64,000 nucleotides of DNA from a virus. Each line of letters begins with the position of its first letter. The first letter of the stretch is position 1. The stretch lies in IMG/VR virus record IMGVR_UViG_3300023210_003077, positions 62,001 through 126,000 of that record, one strand, 5' to 3'. Shown in pieces: positions 26,005 through 35,514 of the stretch. The translations under genes and the position numbers were made by a program. The notes under the pieces were generated by a model. That model made no database searches and was not told the DNA's origin. It saw only the letters and a list, made by a program, of their open reading frames with translations.

Positions 26005-26561
26005 AATATCTAAAAAAGTATAAATTATTTCTAGAAGCTGATGAATTTGAGATAGGAGATACTGATACTCCAGACGTTGTTATGTCTAAAGAGAAGATGA
26101 ATACTATTATGTCTAATATGAAAGACTATAAGACTAAGAAATCACAAATCGATGCATTATATTCTAAAGAAGGCGCTGATATCAAACCAGAGCTAGAAAA
26201 GATACTAGGTGAGACAGATGTTCAGAGCGGAAAGGATAGAAATCCCTTTCTAGTAGAATATGCACACTTAGCTAAGTTAGAAAAGGATATAAATAAATCA
26301 CAAGATGATAATTCAAATGATAAAATAAAATTAGATGATTTACAACAATCTCTTGGTTTATCAGAGGATAGTGAAACAAAAAAAGCTGTTGAATTCAAAA
26401 TAAGTGATATTAAAAATAGAATGTCCGAAAGATCCAGCAAAATAAGTGAAATACAACAAGATTTAGTAGGAAAAGAAAAAGACCACAAAGAAAAAATGGT
26501 TAAAATGGAGCAAGATATGAGGGATCATGTAAAAAATCTCTCATCTCAAGAGCAAAAATAG
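26001..26561 (+). CDS. Leader-bearing coiled-coil protein, candidate scaffold/internal protein
   Basis: 186 codons; ATG overlaps the TGA of the preceding gene (ATGA). Leader MKYLKKYKLFLEAD, with a potential gp21 site after FLE. The remainder is strongly charged and coiled-coil (residues about 85-185), as in prohead-core scaffolds. No direct homology to gp22 or gp67/68 can be claimed. Followed by the sheath gene. Confidence 0.72.
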   Translation: MKYLKKYKLFLEADEFEIGDTDTPDVVMSKEKMNTIMSNMKDYKTKKSQIDALYSKEGADIKPELEKILGETDVQSGKDRNPFLVEYAHLAKLEKDINKSQDDNSNDKIKLDDLQQSLGLSEDSETKKAVEFKISDIKNRMSERSSKISEIQQDLVGKEKDHKEKMVKMEQDMRDHVKNLSSQEQK

Positions 26562-26621
26562 AAAAAATACCATTTTTTACTTTTTATATATATACTAAAT
26601 CAAAAAATTAAAGATAATACT

Positions 26622-29600
26622 ATGGCAATTCAAATTGGAAAATACAAAAGACCAGGAATCTTCATCGAAGAATTTGACGCGTCTGTAATCAGCAGTCCAA
26701 CTGTTGAAGGGATTACCAATCTTGTGATGGGTGTATCCAGAAAAGGACCTGTTAACACACCGATTAGACTAACTAATATAACAGATTTAGAAGCTATCTT
26801 TGGACAATTAGATCGTAATTTAGAAAGAAAAGGTTCTTTCTTCCACAGAACGATTGCTAAAATGTTAGAGACTGCTCCTATATATGCTATGAACTTGTTA
26901 TTAACAGATGATAACTTAGATGTGATTGAATATAAATCACTATCTGCTTCTGCTGAATACAAGAATGATATAAAGAGAGAAGGACCTTATAGAAGAATGT
27001 TTGATACAACAGGTTTCTGGAAAAGAGATACCGAATCATTTATCAACTTAACAAAAAATAACACAGGATATACTGAAAGAGCATTTAATCTTACTAATTT
27101 ATCGGATAAGCCTATAACTACTTTTGTGTTCAAATCTCAACTAAATGGTTTTGATAGAACATTACTAGAATGGTATGGTTCTGTTGAGAAAATGCCAACT
27201 TATGTAAATGCTAATGATTTTGCATCAGATTACTTAATTGATGTTGTTGTTATTGCTGGAGACTGGTCAAACTATCAAGAATTAGCAGTTGATCCAAGAT
27301 GGAGTGAATATTTCAACGCTTCTGGTTTAGTAAAAGACCAAGTTAGTAATTTTGCTAATGATAGAAATGTCACTTTACTTTCTTATTACGAAGGTTTATC
27401 TTTAATACCTTATTTCAGAGACTTAAACGGAAGAAATATATTTATTGAAACATCAATAAACAGAGATACAGATTCAACTGGGCTATTTTGTTCATTTAAC
27501 AATGATTTAGTTGAACAAGATTATTATACAGGATTACTTGATTTATTAGGTAATACATTAGTTGGTGTTAACGAAACTGATATTGAATTCTTATCATATA
27601 AGGAAACAATCGCAGAATCAGTGGTGATGACAAATACACCTCTTGATTTACCAGGTAACGTAAATGCTATGTTAGGAACATATTCAGCATACGGAAGTCA
27701 AGCATCACATGCATTTGATGGTCCGATAAATGGTTCTATTGGACCATTATCAAGTGGAATATTGGAGAATGGTAATAATAGAACTGGATTTTTCGGTGAA
27801 GGGTCTGTTTATAATGTTACTAGATCTACACCAATAACAGGATCATCAGCATCTTTAGTAATAGAGTATGTTACTGGAACAAACGCATTCGCAGTAATAG
27901 GTGATACTCATATTCCGGTATCAGGAACTACATCACTTACTATAAGTGCTAGTGATTATACATATACAAGCTCAACAGCATCTTATACATCAACATTTGT
28001 ATTAGACGCTACTGGTGAGGTTGTATTAGTAAATAGCTTAACTCCTAATGTTAACCCATCGGTTAACACAAGTGATATTATACTTGGGTATATAGATTTT
28101 ACTGTCTATCAAGGTTCAATTGATAGCGTAACAGCCATATCGAGTGGAGTAACTGATGTAACAGTTGGTGATAGCGGGACATTCGATTACCTTGATTTTA
28201 GATTAGGTACCGATTATTCAATAACTGATTTAGGAAGTGGTTCATTAAAAATTGAATTTTTAGGAACTAATACAAAATCAGATGTTAAAAACTACGAACA
28301 ATATAGAAGATTCAAAATGTATAACAGATTGGTTAATCTGATTGATAGTCCTAATAAAAATAAAATGACTATGTTATTGGATAATTCAATGACTAAAGTT
28401 AGTTTGGGATTAATGACTATAACTGATATTGTTACTTCTACATTAGAAAATAAATCATTCACATTAAATACTGGATTAACAACAGTTGAATTAGTAAATG
28501 TAATAACTGATGGTTTATTAGTATTCTATACAGAAGATAATGAGTTTATATTAGGTACTGACGAAGTAACAACAACTGATTTAGTCTCGACACCAGCTTC
28601 TGGGGTAGTAGCTAAATACTCTAACCTTTATGGTAAATACTATGATGGTGTTATTAACACAAAAGATTTCTTTTATGATAATAGACTTTATGTTGATAAT
28701 AGTGCGAGTGCTACTAATGTTCTTGGAACAACAGTTGATATATCATTTATCGATGGTGAAAATGCTACATCAGCTACTTCATCATACGCTGGATATGATT
28801 ATATCGTATTTGATTCAAGTGTCGCGTCCTTCTCTGATGAAATTGATTTACAAACATTTGAGCAATTATTGTTCCCTACTTCGAAAGTAAATAAAGGAAC
28901 ATTTACAATAGTAGGAAACTCAGTAGAGCCAGGAGATACTCCAAATGAATTGGCTGTAAAATTAGGATATGGTATTCTAGGCGGTACATTCTACGCTTAT
29001 CAAGTAACTGAGGAAGTAGAGACTGAAACTTTATTCTCACAGAGTATAGTTTATAACTATTCTTCTAGAAGACACTACCTTAAATTATATCTTGATAACG
29101 ATGGCGTATTGAATGTTCAATTTATGGATGAGTTATTACTAGCAACTGAAGCAGTTGATATACAAGCTAATAACACATTTTATATACAATCAGGTAAAAC
29201 AAACTTCAAACAAACAGTTGAAGTAGAATTACCTACTGGATATATTCAAATACCAAATAAGATATTAATAGATGGTTCTAGATACACCGAAATAAAAGTT
29301 GGTGATTTCTTAGAAGCTTATTATGACCCTACAACTCTTGCAGTTGGTGAAGTACCAAGAAGATTAACAAGAATTCTTAGTAAGAGACAATATGTAGGTG
29401 ATGCTAGTTTAACTGAAATATCTTGTGATTCTAGAATAGCTACTTATGTTTTTAATGGTGATGTACAAACAATGAGATATGTATCAGTTGACCAATATGC
29501 GACAACATACAAAGCTATCACTATGAAAGGATTCAAGGTTAGACAAGCTTCTTTACCTGATGGAACAGAAGATAAACAAAATCAAGTACTTAACTTAGTA

Positions 29601-30554
29601 GCTAAAGGAACTCCAATGTTCAAAGCTTTAATTAACAAAGAAGCATTAGACTTTAGATATTTAATTGACTCATTTGGATTAGGATTAACCGAAAGATCAA
29701 AACAACAATTAGTTGATATATGTGGTGATAGATTAGATGCCTTTGGTTTCTTAAATATGCCATCACTTAGATCGTTCAAAAATTCATCTTCTCCATCATT
29801 TGTTAATTCAGAAGGTACATTACAAGTTAAATATGTAGCAAGTGGAGGTGACCCAGAAAGTAACCCAGCATTCCTTTACTCATTCGGTGATGGAGCAGGT
29901 ACAACTACTGTTGGTTATTTCACACCTTATGTTACGGTGAATGATAATGGTAGACCATTAGAATTCCCACCTGCATCCTTTGTAGCAACAACTTATATGA
30001 GAAAGCATATTTCTAATATAACATCTGTTACTCCTTGGACAATAGCAGCTGGTGTAACAAATGGTAAGATTACTAACACTTCTGGTATAGAAATGGACTT
30101 CACACAAGAAGACATCGAATACTTGAATCAAGCTCAAATGAATCCAATTGTATTCAAGAGAAATAGAGGTTACCAAATTGAAACTGAGAATACAGCTCAA
30201 ACTCTTTATAAATCAGCTCTTTCTTACATACACGTAAGAGAAGTACTTATTGAACTTGAAAGAGAATTATCAAGAATGTTATTAGACTACCAATGGAAGT
30301 TTAACACTCCTGATGTAAGAGCAGAAATTAAACTTAGAGCAGATGTTATTTGTGAAACTTATGTAAGTAAGAATGGTTTATACAACTTCTTTAACAAAAT
30401 GGATGAAGAGAATAACACATCTGAAATTATTGATAACCAAATTGGTGTTATTGATACTTATGTAGAACCAATCAAAGGTATGGGTATAATTGTTAACAAC
30501 ATTACTATACTTAGAACAGGAGCTATTAACGCGGGTGGGTTTCAAAACTCATAA
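26622..30554 (+). CDS. 18: Contractile tail sheath protein gp18, extended
   Basis: 1310 codons, twice T4 gp18 (659). N-terminal sheath signature RPGIFIEEFDASVISSPTVEG at 10-30 and FGQLDR near 64; the conserved C-terminal fold holds ALSYIHVREVLIELERELSR and TYVEPIKGMGIIVNN. About residues 330-900 form beta-rich, Thr/Ser-rich inserted domains that should face outward. The sheath contracts to drive the tube through the envelope. A TTTTTATATATATAC promoter-like stretch precedes it and a terminator follows. Confidence 0.93.
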   Translation: MAIQIGKYKRPGIFIEEFDASVISSPTVEGITNLVMGVSRKGPVNTPIRLTNITDLEAIFGQLDRNLERKGSFFHRTIAKMLETAPIYAMNLLLTDDNLDVIEYKSLSASAEYKNDIKREGPYRRMFDTTGFWKRDTESFINLTKNNTGYTERAFNLTNLSDKPITTFVFKSQLNGFDRTLLEWYGSVEKMPTYVNANDFASDYLIDVVVIAGDWSNYQELAVDPRWSEYFNASGLVKDQVSNFANDRNVTLLSYYEGLSLIPYFRDLNGRNIFIETSINRDTDSTGLFCSFNNDLVEQDYYTGLLDLLGNTLVGVNETDIEFLSYKETIAESVVMTNTPLDLPGNVNAMLGTYSAYGSQASHAFDGPINGSIGPLSSGILENGNNRTGFFGEGSVYNVTRSTPITGSSASLVIEYVTGTNAFAVIGDTHIPVSGTTSLTISASDYTYTSSTASYTSTFVLDATGEVVLVNSLTPNVNPSVNTSDIILGYIDFTVYQGSIDSVTAISSGVTDVTVGDSGTFDYLDFRLGTDYSITDLGSGSLKIEFLGTNTKSDVKNYEQYRRFKMYNRLVNLIDSPNKNKMTMLLDNSMTKVSLGLMTITDIVTSTLENKSFTLNTGLTTVELVNVITDGLLVFYTEDNEFILGTDEVTTTDLVSTPASGVVAKYSNLYGKYYDGVINTKDFFYDNRLYVDNSASATNVLGTTVDISFIDGENATSATSSYAGYDYIVFDSSVASFSDEIDLQTFEQLLFPTSKVNKGTFTIVGNSVEPGDTPNELAVKLGYGILGGTFYAYQVTEEVETETLFSQSIVYNYSSRRHYLKLYLDNDGVLNVQFMDELLLATEAVDIQANNTFYIQSGKTNFKQTVEVELPTGYIQIPNKILIDGSRYTEIKVGDFLEAYYDPTTLAVGEVPRRLTRILSKRQYVGDASLTEISCDSRIATYVFNGDVQTMRYVSVDQYATTYKAITMKGFKVRQASLPDGTEDKQNQVLNLVAKGTPMFKALINKEALDFRYLIDSFGLGLTERSKQQLVDICGDRLDAFGFLNMPSLRSFKNSSSPSFVNSEGTLQVKYVASGGDPESNPAFLYSFGDGAGTTTVGYFTPYVTVNDNGRPLEFPPASFVATTYMRKHISNITSVTPWTIAAGVTNGKITNTSGIEMDFTQEDIEYLNQAQMNPIVFKRNRGYQIETENTAQTLYKSALSYIHVREVLIELERELSRMLLDYQWKFNTPDVRAEIKLRADVICETYVSKNGLYNFFNKMDEENNTSEIIDNQIGVIDTYVEPIKGMGIIVNNITILRTGAINAGGFQNS

Positions 30555-30571
30555 AAATATCAAAATAAATT

Positions 30572-30600
30572 AAAAAACCCTCGAATTTCGAGGGTTTTTT
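30572..30600 (+). terminator. Terminator after sheath gene
   Basis: Stem AACCCTCGA/TCGAGGGTT with loop ATT and long flanking A and T tracts. Confidence 0.88.
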
Positions 30601-30687
30601 CATTTTAAACTAAACAAAGTGTATATTATTATTTATAATAGAGGAAGAGTTATATAGAATATATAATTAAAAAATAAAGATAATTTT

Positions 30688-31638
30688 ATGTCAGATAAAA
30701 AACAAGATAAGATGTCCGAAGAGGACTACTTAAAAAGACACTTAACAGACTTGGAAGTTGGTAAAGAGGCAGCGTCAGCTAGTACTGACACACCATTTAT
30801 TTCAGAAAATAAATCAGGATCAAGAGTTGATGATTTACAATACTTTAATTTTGATGTTAAAGAATTACCTTGTGGTGAGTTTTACCCAACAGGTACTCTT
30901 TTTATGGTAAGACCAGCTCAAGTTAGAGAAATACAAGCATACTCAATGGTTGATGATAATAACTTCTATGATATTGTTGAGAAGATGAATGATATGTTAC
31001 AATCATGTGTTAGGATTAAATACACAGATGGTAAGGTAGGATCTTATTTAGAAATTAAAGACCAAGATAGATTATATCTTGTATTCTTAATAAGAGAATT
31101 AACATTTCAACAAGGAAATAGCTTAGCTATACCAGCAAGATGTGGATGTGGTAGTGAATTTCAGGTTGAATTGAAAAGAGATAGTTTTAATTATCACGAA
31201 GTTGATGAGAACTTATCTAAGTTCTTAAATCTATCAACAAAAACATACCAGTTCAAAACAGTTAATGGTAAAGACTATGAAATTTCACCACCTAATATTG
31301 GTTTACAAAAAGCTTTTACTGATTATATCATAAAAGAAAATAATGAAAAGAAAACTCCTAATCTAGCTTTCTTGAAGATAATACCATTTATGTTAGCTGG
31401 TAGAACTAGCATATCATATGATGGTATAAAATCTAAACTTGTAGATTTTGAAGATATGGATGATATTTCATTTCAATTCTTAAACGCAGCAATTGGTAAA
31501 ATGACATTTGGAATAAAGGAACTTAAAAAATCATGTGGTGAGTGTGGAATGGAGGTCCTCACAGATATGACGTTTCCCAACGGAGCCTCAGGTATTTTCG
31601 TTATTCATGATGCCTTTGAAGCATATCTTAAAGAATAA
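30688..31638 (+). CDS. 26: Baseplate hub assembly protein, T4 gp26-like
   Basis: 316 codons. Belongs to the T4 baseplate gp26-type family by layout: DLQYFNFDVKELPCGEFYPTG (about 48-68), IREL...CGCGSEFQVEL with a Cys-rich knuckle (CGCG near 152, CGECG near 282) and a C-terminal FLNAAIGKMTFGIKEL. Homologues act in baseplate hub assembly. The frame stops at 31638, but the +1 frame continues with a sequence that reads as the natural C-terminal extension (see the next feature). Confidence 0.62.
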   Translation: MSDKKQDKMSEEDYLKRHLTDLEVGKEAASASTDTPFISENKSGSRVDDLQYFNFDVKELPCGEFYPTGTLFMVRPAQVREIQAYSMVDDNNFYDIVEKMNDMLQSCVRIKYTDGKVGSYLEIKDQDRLYLVFLIRELTFQQGNSLAIPARCGCGSEFQVELKRDSFNYHEVDENLSKFLNLSTKTYQFKTVNGKDYEISPPNIGLQKAFTDYIIKENNEKKTPNLAFLKIIPFMLAGRTSISYDGIKSKLVDFEDMDDISFQFLNAAIGKMTFGIKELKKSCGECGMEVLTDMTFPNGASGIFVIHDAFEAYLKE

Positions 31639-31858
31639 GTTATTATTACAGAAACATTTCCATACACAAGAATTAGCTATGGACAATTGGCCTTATTGGT
31701 TATTTGAAGAAAATGTTAAGTTAGTAAATGAAATTCTTGAAGAAGAAGATTCTAATCAGAAGAAACAAGAAGATGGACAACAAGGAAACTTCGATGCAAA
31801 TTCTATGATGAAAAGTGCTTCTGATATGACAAAAAACATGAAAATGCCGAAATTATAA
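31607..31858 (+). CDS. Overlapping frame: C-terminal extension of the hub protein or small tail protein
   Basis: Open in the +1 frame across the end of the gp26-like gene. An ATG at 31607 is available, but ATG 31679 (MDNWPYWLFEENVKLV) is a more natural independent start. A +1 slip near CTTAAAGAATAA (31627-31638) would give a fusion running YLKNKLLLQKHFHTQEL into WPYWLFEENV, which resembles the usual C-terminal part of this family. It may therefore be made by programmed frameshift, as with tail-assembly chaperones, or be separate after gene splitting or a sequencing error. The tail is acidic then Met/Lys-rich. Confidence 0.6.
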   Translation: MMPLKHILKNKLLLQKHFHTQELAMDNWPYWLFEENVKLVNEILEEEDSNQKKQEDGQQGNFDANSMMKSASDMTKNMKMPKL

Positions 31859-31890
31859 ATACTAGGCGACCTATTGGGGATAGACAATAA

Positions 31891-31926
31891 TAAAAAAACC
31901 CACTCAAATTTTGAGTGGGTTTTTTT
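31891..31926. terminator. Bidirectional terminator
   Basis: Stem ACCCACTCAA/TTGAGTGGGT flanked by A7 and T7, between the convergent hub-extension and tail-tube genes. Confidence 0.88.
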
Positions 31927-31948
31927 ATTATTCTTATTAATCTTAATT

Positions 31949-32569
31949 TTAATATCCTGTTACTAAAGGAGGATTAATTGTAAAGTTTTGATCTATATAC
32001 TCATCAATAAAGTAATCATAAACAAAATCTGCTGATGCTTCAGTTAATATATTATTAGATGACCAATCGAGTGAATATCCACCTAATTTTGTTATCTGAC
32101 AATTCTGAAATGTTACTCTTCTTAAAACAACACCTTTCTTATCATGCTGATTAACTATAATAGTACCAATCATATCACTTTTATAGTGTAATGCACCATT
32201 TTGTGAATTAAACATTAAATCGTACCAAGATTTCATAGTGTTCCAAGTCTCCATAGAACCTTGTTGATTTACGTTAACTTGAATCGGTATAGCTATAGTA
32301 CCACTAGTTTTAGTTGGTGTAGTTATAAACTCTCTAGTTGAGTATTTAAATCTTTGTTGTACAGTACTAGAATCAAACTCTGTTAAGTTTAAATCAACCT
32401 TAGTTGCGTTTTGTAGCAATAAAATTGGGTCTCTTCCCTGTGCTTGTAAAATAACTGGTAAAATAAAAGTTATTTCAAAAAGGTTTAAATATACAACCTC
32501 ATCCGGTAAGGTTCCTGGTCCACCTGGTGATCCTGAATTTATTACTTGTGTAAAGTGTGGTAATCCCAT
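31949..32569 (-). CDS. 19: Tail tube protein gp19
   Basis: 206 codons (T4: 163). T4-type tube family: N-terminal LNLFEITFILP, central IQVNVNQQGSMETWNTMKSWYDLMFN, and C-terminal LRRVTFQNCQITKLGGYSLDW with the beta-barrel pattern of hexameric tubes. It forms the inner tube through which DNA passes. An AT-rich late-promoter variant (ATAATATATAAAT) lies upstream. Confidence 0.85.
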   Translation of the reverse strand: MGLPHFTQVINSGSPGGPGTLPDEVVYLNLFEITFILPVILQAQGRDPILLLQNATKVDLNLTEFDSSTVQQRFKYSTREFITTPTKTSGTIAIPIQVNVNQQGSMETWNTMKSWYDLMFNSQNGALHYKSDMIGTIIVNQHDKKGVVLRRVTFQNCQITKLGGYSLDWSSNNILTEASADFVYDYFIDEYIDQNFTINPPLVTGY

Positions 32570-32658
32570 TATCTTTTTATTATTTTTTAATTAATTTGTT
32601 TTGGTTAAATTATAATTTATATATTATAATCTCTCCTTTCTCTATTAGTATATATAAA

Positions 32659-32817
32659 TTACCAAAAATCATTTTTTGATAAAAAACTTTTTAAGTCCAA
32701 AATTCTATCCTTTATATTAACAATACCATTATTAATATCTTTCAATAACCTATGGTGACCGTCCAATATCATCCAACATCCAATATAGAAAGATTCAAAA
32801 GTCTTAATATATTTCAT
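32659..32817 (-). CDS. 52-residue leader protein with ParB-like GHHR motif
   Basis: Found by reading the minus strand: ATG 32815-32817 to TAA 32659-32661. It starts MKYIKTFESFYIG, the shared leader, and then has WMILDGHHRLL, which looks like the [ILV]-x-D-G-H-H-R motif of ParB/sulfiredoxin-type domains; the rest (INNGIVNIKDRILDLKSFL) is short. A good late-promoter element (TTTAATATATA) stands 5 bases upstream. Either a mini-protein or the stump of a larger ParB-like protein. Confidence 0.62.
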   Translation of the reverse strand: MKYIKTFESFYIGCWMILDGHHRLLKDINNGIVNIKDRILDLKSFLSKNDFW

Positions 32818-32821
32818 AAAC

Positions 32822-32832
32822 TATATATTAAA
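32822..32832 (-). promoter_or_regulatory. Late promoter element before the GHHR mini-gene
   Basis: Minus-strand TTTAATATATA, immediately upstream of ATG 32817. Confidence 0.6.
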
Positions 32833-32864
32833 TATTCATATAATTAAAAAAGAAATGTTTTTAT

Positions 32865-33986
32865 ATGAGAGTATTCATGATAACAGATACACACTTTGGT
32901 ATCTATCTTAATAATTTAGATAAGTGGTTAAATATGATGGAATCAACGTTTTATGATTTTGTTATACCTTATCTAAAAGAAAATGCTAAAGAAGGTGATG
33001 TACTAATACATTTAGGTGATCTATTTGATAATAGAAATAGTTTACCTATTATTGTTATTAACAAAGTAGAGAAAATTCTTAAAGAAATGTCTGATATATT
33101 ACCATTACATATAATGGTGGGTAACCACGATTTATGGAATAAAGGTAGTAATGAAGTTAATTCAGTTAGATTATTCGGATATATGAATAAAGATATTCAA
33201 GTGTATGAAGAAACAACAACATTAGAATTGGGAGGTCAAAAACTCGTTCTAATGCCTTGGATTGAAAGACGAAGAGATATGATTGATCAAATAAGTATAA
33301 GTCCTGGAGACTACTTATTGTGTCACTCAGACTTAAATGGGTGTCAGATGCACCTAAATTCAATAGCTCATAGAAATGGTGATAAGATTGATGTTGAAGA
33401 ATTCAAAGGATATAAGAATGTTTTCTCTGGACACATACATATAAGACAAGAAAATAAAAACTTTATGTTTATTGGTAGTTTATATCAAATGGATAGAAAT
33501 GACTATGGTGACCAAAAAGGCATAACAATGTTGGATTTAGATACTGATGAAATTTCATTTATACACAACACTTATTCACCTAGTTTTAAGAAAGTTCGTG
33601 TAGAAAATGAGGATGATGTTGAGAGTCTTGATGAGATAAAAAACACCAAAGATTATGTTGATATAGCTATATCAAATTCATTACTTATGAGTAATAGAAA
33701 ATTGAGAAGAAAATTGGAAGTTATATTAGAAAGTAGTAATTTCGCATCTGTTGAGTATATAGATGATGTTTCATTAATAACAGAAAAAAGTGAGGATGAT
33801 ATCATAGAATTGGATGAAGAGACTTTAGATATATCTATACAACTAGACTACGAAGACTATGTAAAAGAGTACATACTTAAACAAACCTATGATAATGGTA
33901 AGTTCAAGGATGGTATATTAAACGAGTATGATGAAGTAATTAAAATTTATAAAGAAAACTACACTAATAAAAAAGACGATGTTTAA
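32865..33986 (+). CDS. 47: Recombination nuclease gp47 (SbcD/Mre11-like)
   Basis: 373 codons (T4: 339). Metallophosphoesterase motifs in order: ITDTHFG at 6-12, HLGDLFDN at 49-56, VGNHD at 85-89, CHSD near 146, SGHIH near 186. With gp46 it forms the Mre11/Rad50-type nuclease for host DNA breakdown and recombination-dependent replication. gp46 is not in the window. The next gene starts inside its end. Confidence 0.93.
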   Translation: MRVFMITDTHFGIYLNNLDKWLNMMESTFYDFVIPYLKENAKEGDVLIHLGDLFDNRNSLPIIVINKVEKILKEMSDILPLHIMVGNHDLWNKGSNEVNSVRLFGYMNKDIQVYEETTTLELGGQKLVLMPWIERRRDMIDQISISPGDYLLCHSDLNGCQMHLNSIAHRNGDKIDVEEFKGYKNVFSGHIHIRQENKNFMFIGSLYQMDRNDYGDQKGITMLDLDTDEISFIHNTYSPSFKKVRVENEDDVESLDEIKNTKDYVDIAISNSLLMSNRKLRRKLEVILESSNFASVEYIDDVSLITEKSEDDIIELDEETLDISIQLDYEDYVKEYILKQTYDNGKFKDGILNEYDEVIKIYKENYTNKKDDV

Positions 33987-34179
33987 GATAATAGATAATA
34001 ACAAAATTTATAATAGAATTATATCAGGTAAACCTTATGATAAGGACTTAAAGCCTTATTCAGAAGTTTTATTAGAAAGAGTTCTAATTTCATTTGAGAA
34101 TGATGAAGAATATGAAAAGTGTATTGTTGTGAAAAATCTATCAGATAGTAGGTTACATGATGAGGGTTTTAACCTTTAG
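33979..34179 (+). CDS. Small hypothetical protein coupled to gp47
   Basis: 66 codons; overlaps the end of gp47 by 8 bases and the convergent leader-protein gene by 11. Charged alpha/beta composition (DLKPYSEVLLERVLIS). No family recognised; too small to be gp46. Confidence 0.55.
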   Translation: MFKIIDNNKIYNRIISGKPYDKDLKPYSEVLLERVLISFENDEEYEKCIVVKNLSDSRLHDEGFNL

Positions 34180-34819
34180 GTGTTATCTTAATATCTGCTT
34201 TTGTACCGCCATAACCATAACTACCAGCTCCAATAATTACAATTCTAATATCAAAACCAGACATATCAATTTGTCTAGTAAAGTATTTGAATTTCCTACT
34301 AGTATATTGAGAAACCTCAATATTTATAGAGGGTTCCTCTTTATTTAATTTCAGTAACATACTATAATAAAAATCTGTTGTACCAGAATTAGATCTAGTT
34401 CTTAATACATTATAAACCTTTTCTAGTTCAAATAATTTATTATCAGTTACCTCACCAGTAACAAACATTATACTAACACCATAACTACCATACTTAGTGT
34501 TATAAAAATGTATTAATATTTTATCATTCTCTAACCTATTTCTCAAAGAAATTAACTCATCGAAAAAATCCCATATTCTATTATCAGACATAATATCGGT
34601 TCGGTATCCAAAACCAGGTGTTTTTTCATAGTCATTAAATGAAAATCCAACACTAATGTATTCACTACCATAAAATTTACCCTCTGTTATTGTTCTTTTA
34701 TCACCAATATCACAAGACACACCCAAATCCCTAATAGGTACTAACAATTCATTCAATTCATCTTTAGAATATGAATCAGACTCCGTAATATAGTTATAAA
34801 ATTTCTCTAGATGTTTCAT
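34169..34819 (-). CDS. Leader-bearing hypothetical protein
   Basis: 216 codons. Leader MKHLEKFYNYITESD with a gp21-type site after ITE at residue 13. The body is beta-rich, with repeated Tyr/Gly patterns (FYGSEYISVGFSFN, GAGSYGYGGTKADI). No family recognised. Its start overlaps the end of the upstream minus-strand gene by 4 bases. Confidence 0.7.
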   Translation of the reverse strand: MKHLEKFYNYITESDSYSKDELNELLVPIRDLGVSCDIGDKRTITEGKFYGSEYISVGFSFNDYEKTPGFGYRTDIMSDNRIWDFFDELISLRNRLENDKILIHFYNTKYGSYGVSIMFVTGEVTDNKLFELEKVYNVLRTRSNSGTTDFYYSMLLKLNKEEPSINIEVSQYTSRKFKYFTRQIDMSGFDIRIVIIGAGSYGYGGTKADIKITPKG

Positions 34820-35511
34820 TTATTCTTTAACTTTTTATCCAACATCTTAGCGATATTAGACCCGATAAAAAAGTGAACATTTGACAAAGAATCTGTTTCA
34901 AGTGTTTCTATATCATCCATAAACCTAAATTGGAATTTATAGGAGTCAATTTCATTCTCTTCTTCATCTCGATCTACCTTACTAATAGATAATCCCATAT
35001 CATAGTTATTATTAATATTGACTTTGAAATCAAACGTTGTTTTATCACACGGAGTAGTCTTAAATTTTGGTTGATACACCACATCAAAAATAGAATAATC
35101 TGTTATCTTGTGTCTTCTCATGTAGTAATTTAAGAACATAGCAGGTGCCTCAATGAAGTCAGAAAGTATTTGTAAGTCCTCTCCAAAATCTTTAGATTCT
35201 ATAATATTAGTTATCTTATCTTTCAAGTCAATAATATTTTTGAAATCTAATTTATGATAAACACAATTAACATCATATAAATAAATAAAAGAATCCTCTA
35301 CGGTTTTTCTTTTTTCTAAATCAACTTTAAATATAAACTTTGTGTGTATGATAGTAGTATCTTCCGTTACTAAACCATGTATAGATATAACCAATTTAAG
35401 AAAATCACCTTCTTCGGGTGACTCATAAATTGATTCAACAGAGTTAACAACACCCTTTTCCTCATCAAATACTTCTTTAAGCAATTCTTCTATTTCTGAA
35501 ATTCTAGCCAT
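34816..35511 (-). CDS. Hypothetical protein
   Basis: 231 codons, acidic, alpha/beta, without recognised motifs or leader. Lies between two leader genes with 3-4 base spacings/overlaps, so it belongs to the same transcript driven from the element at 36266. Confidence 0.65.
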   Translation of the reverse strand: MARISEIEELLKEVFDEEKGVVNSVESIYESPEEGDFLKLVISIHGLVTEDTTIIHTKFIFKVDLEKRKTVEDSFIYLYDVNCVYHKLDFKNIIDLKDKITNIIESKDFGEDLQILSDFIEAPAMFLNYYMRRHKITDYSIFDVVYQPKFKTTPCDKTTFDFKVNINNNYDMGLSISKVDRDEEENEIDSYKFQFRFMDDIETLETDSLSNVHFFIGSNIAKMLDKKLKNK

Positions 35512-35514
35512 AAT

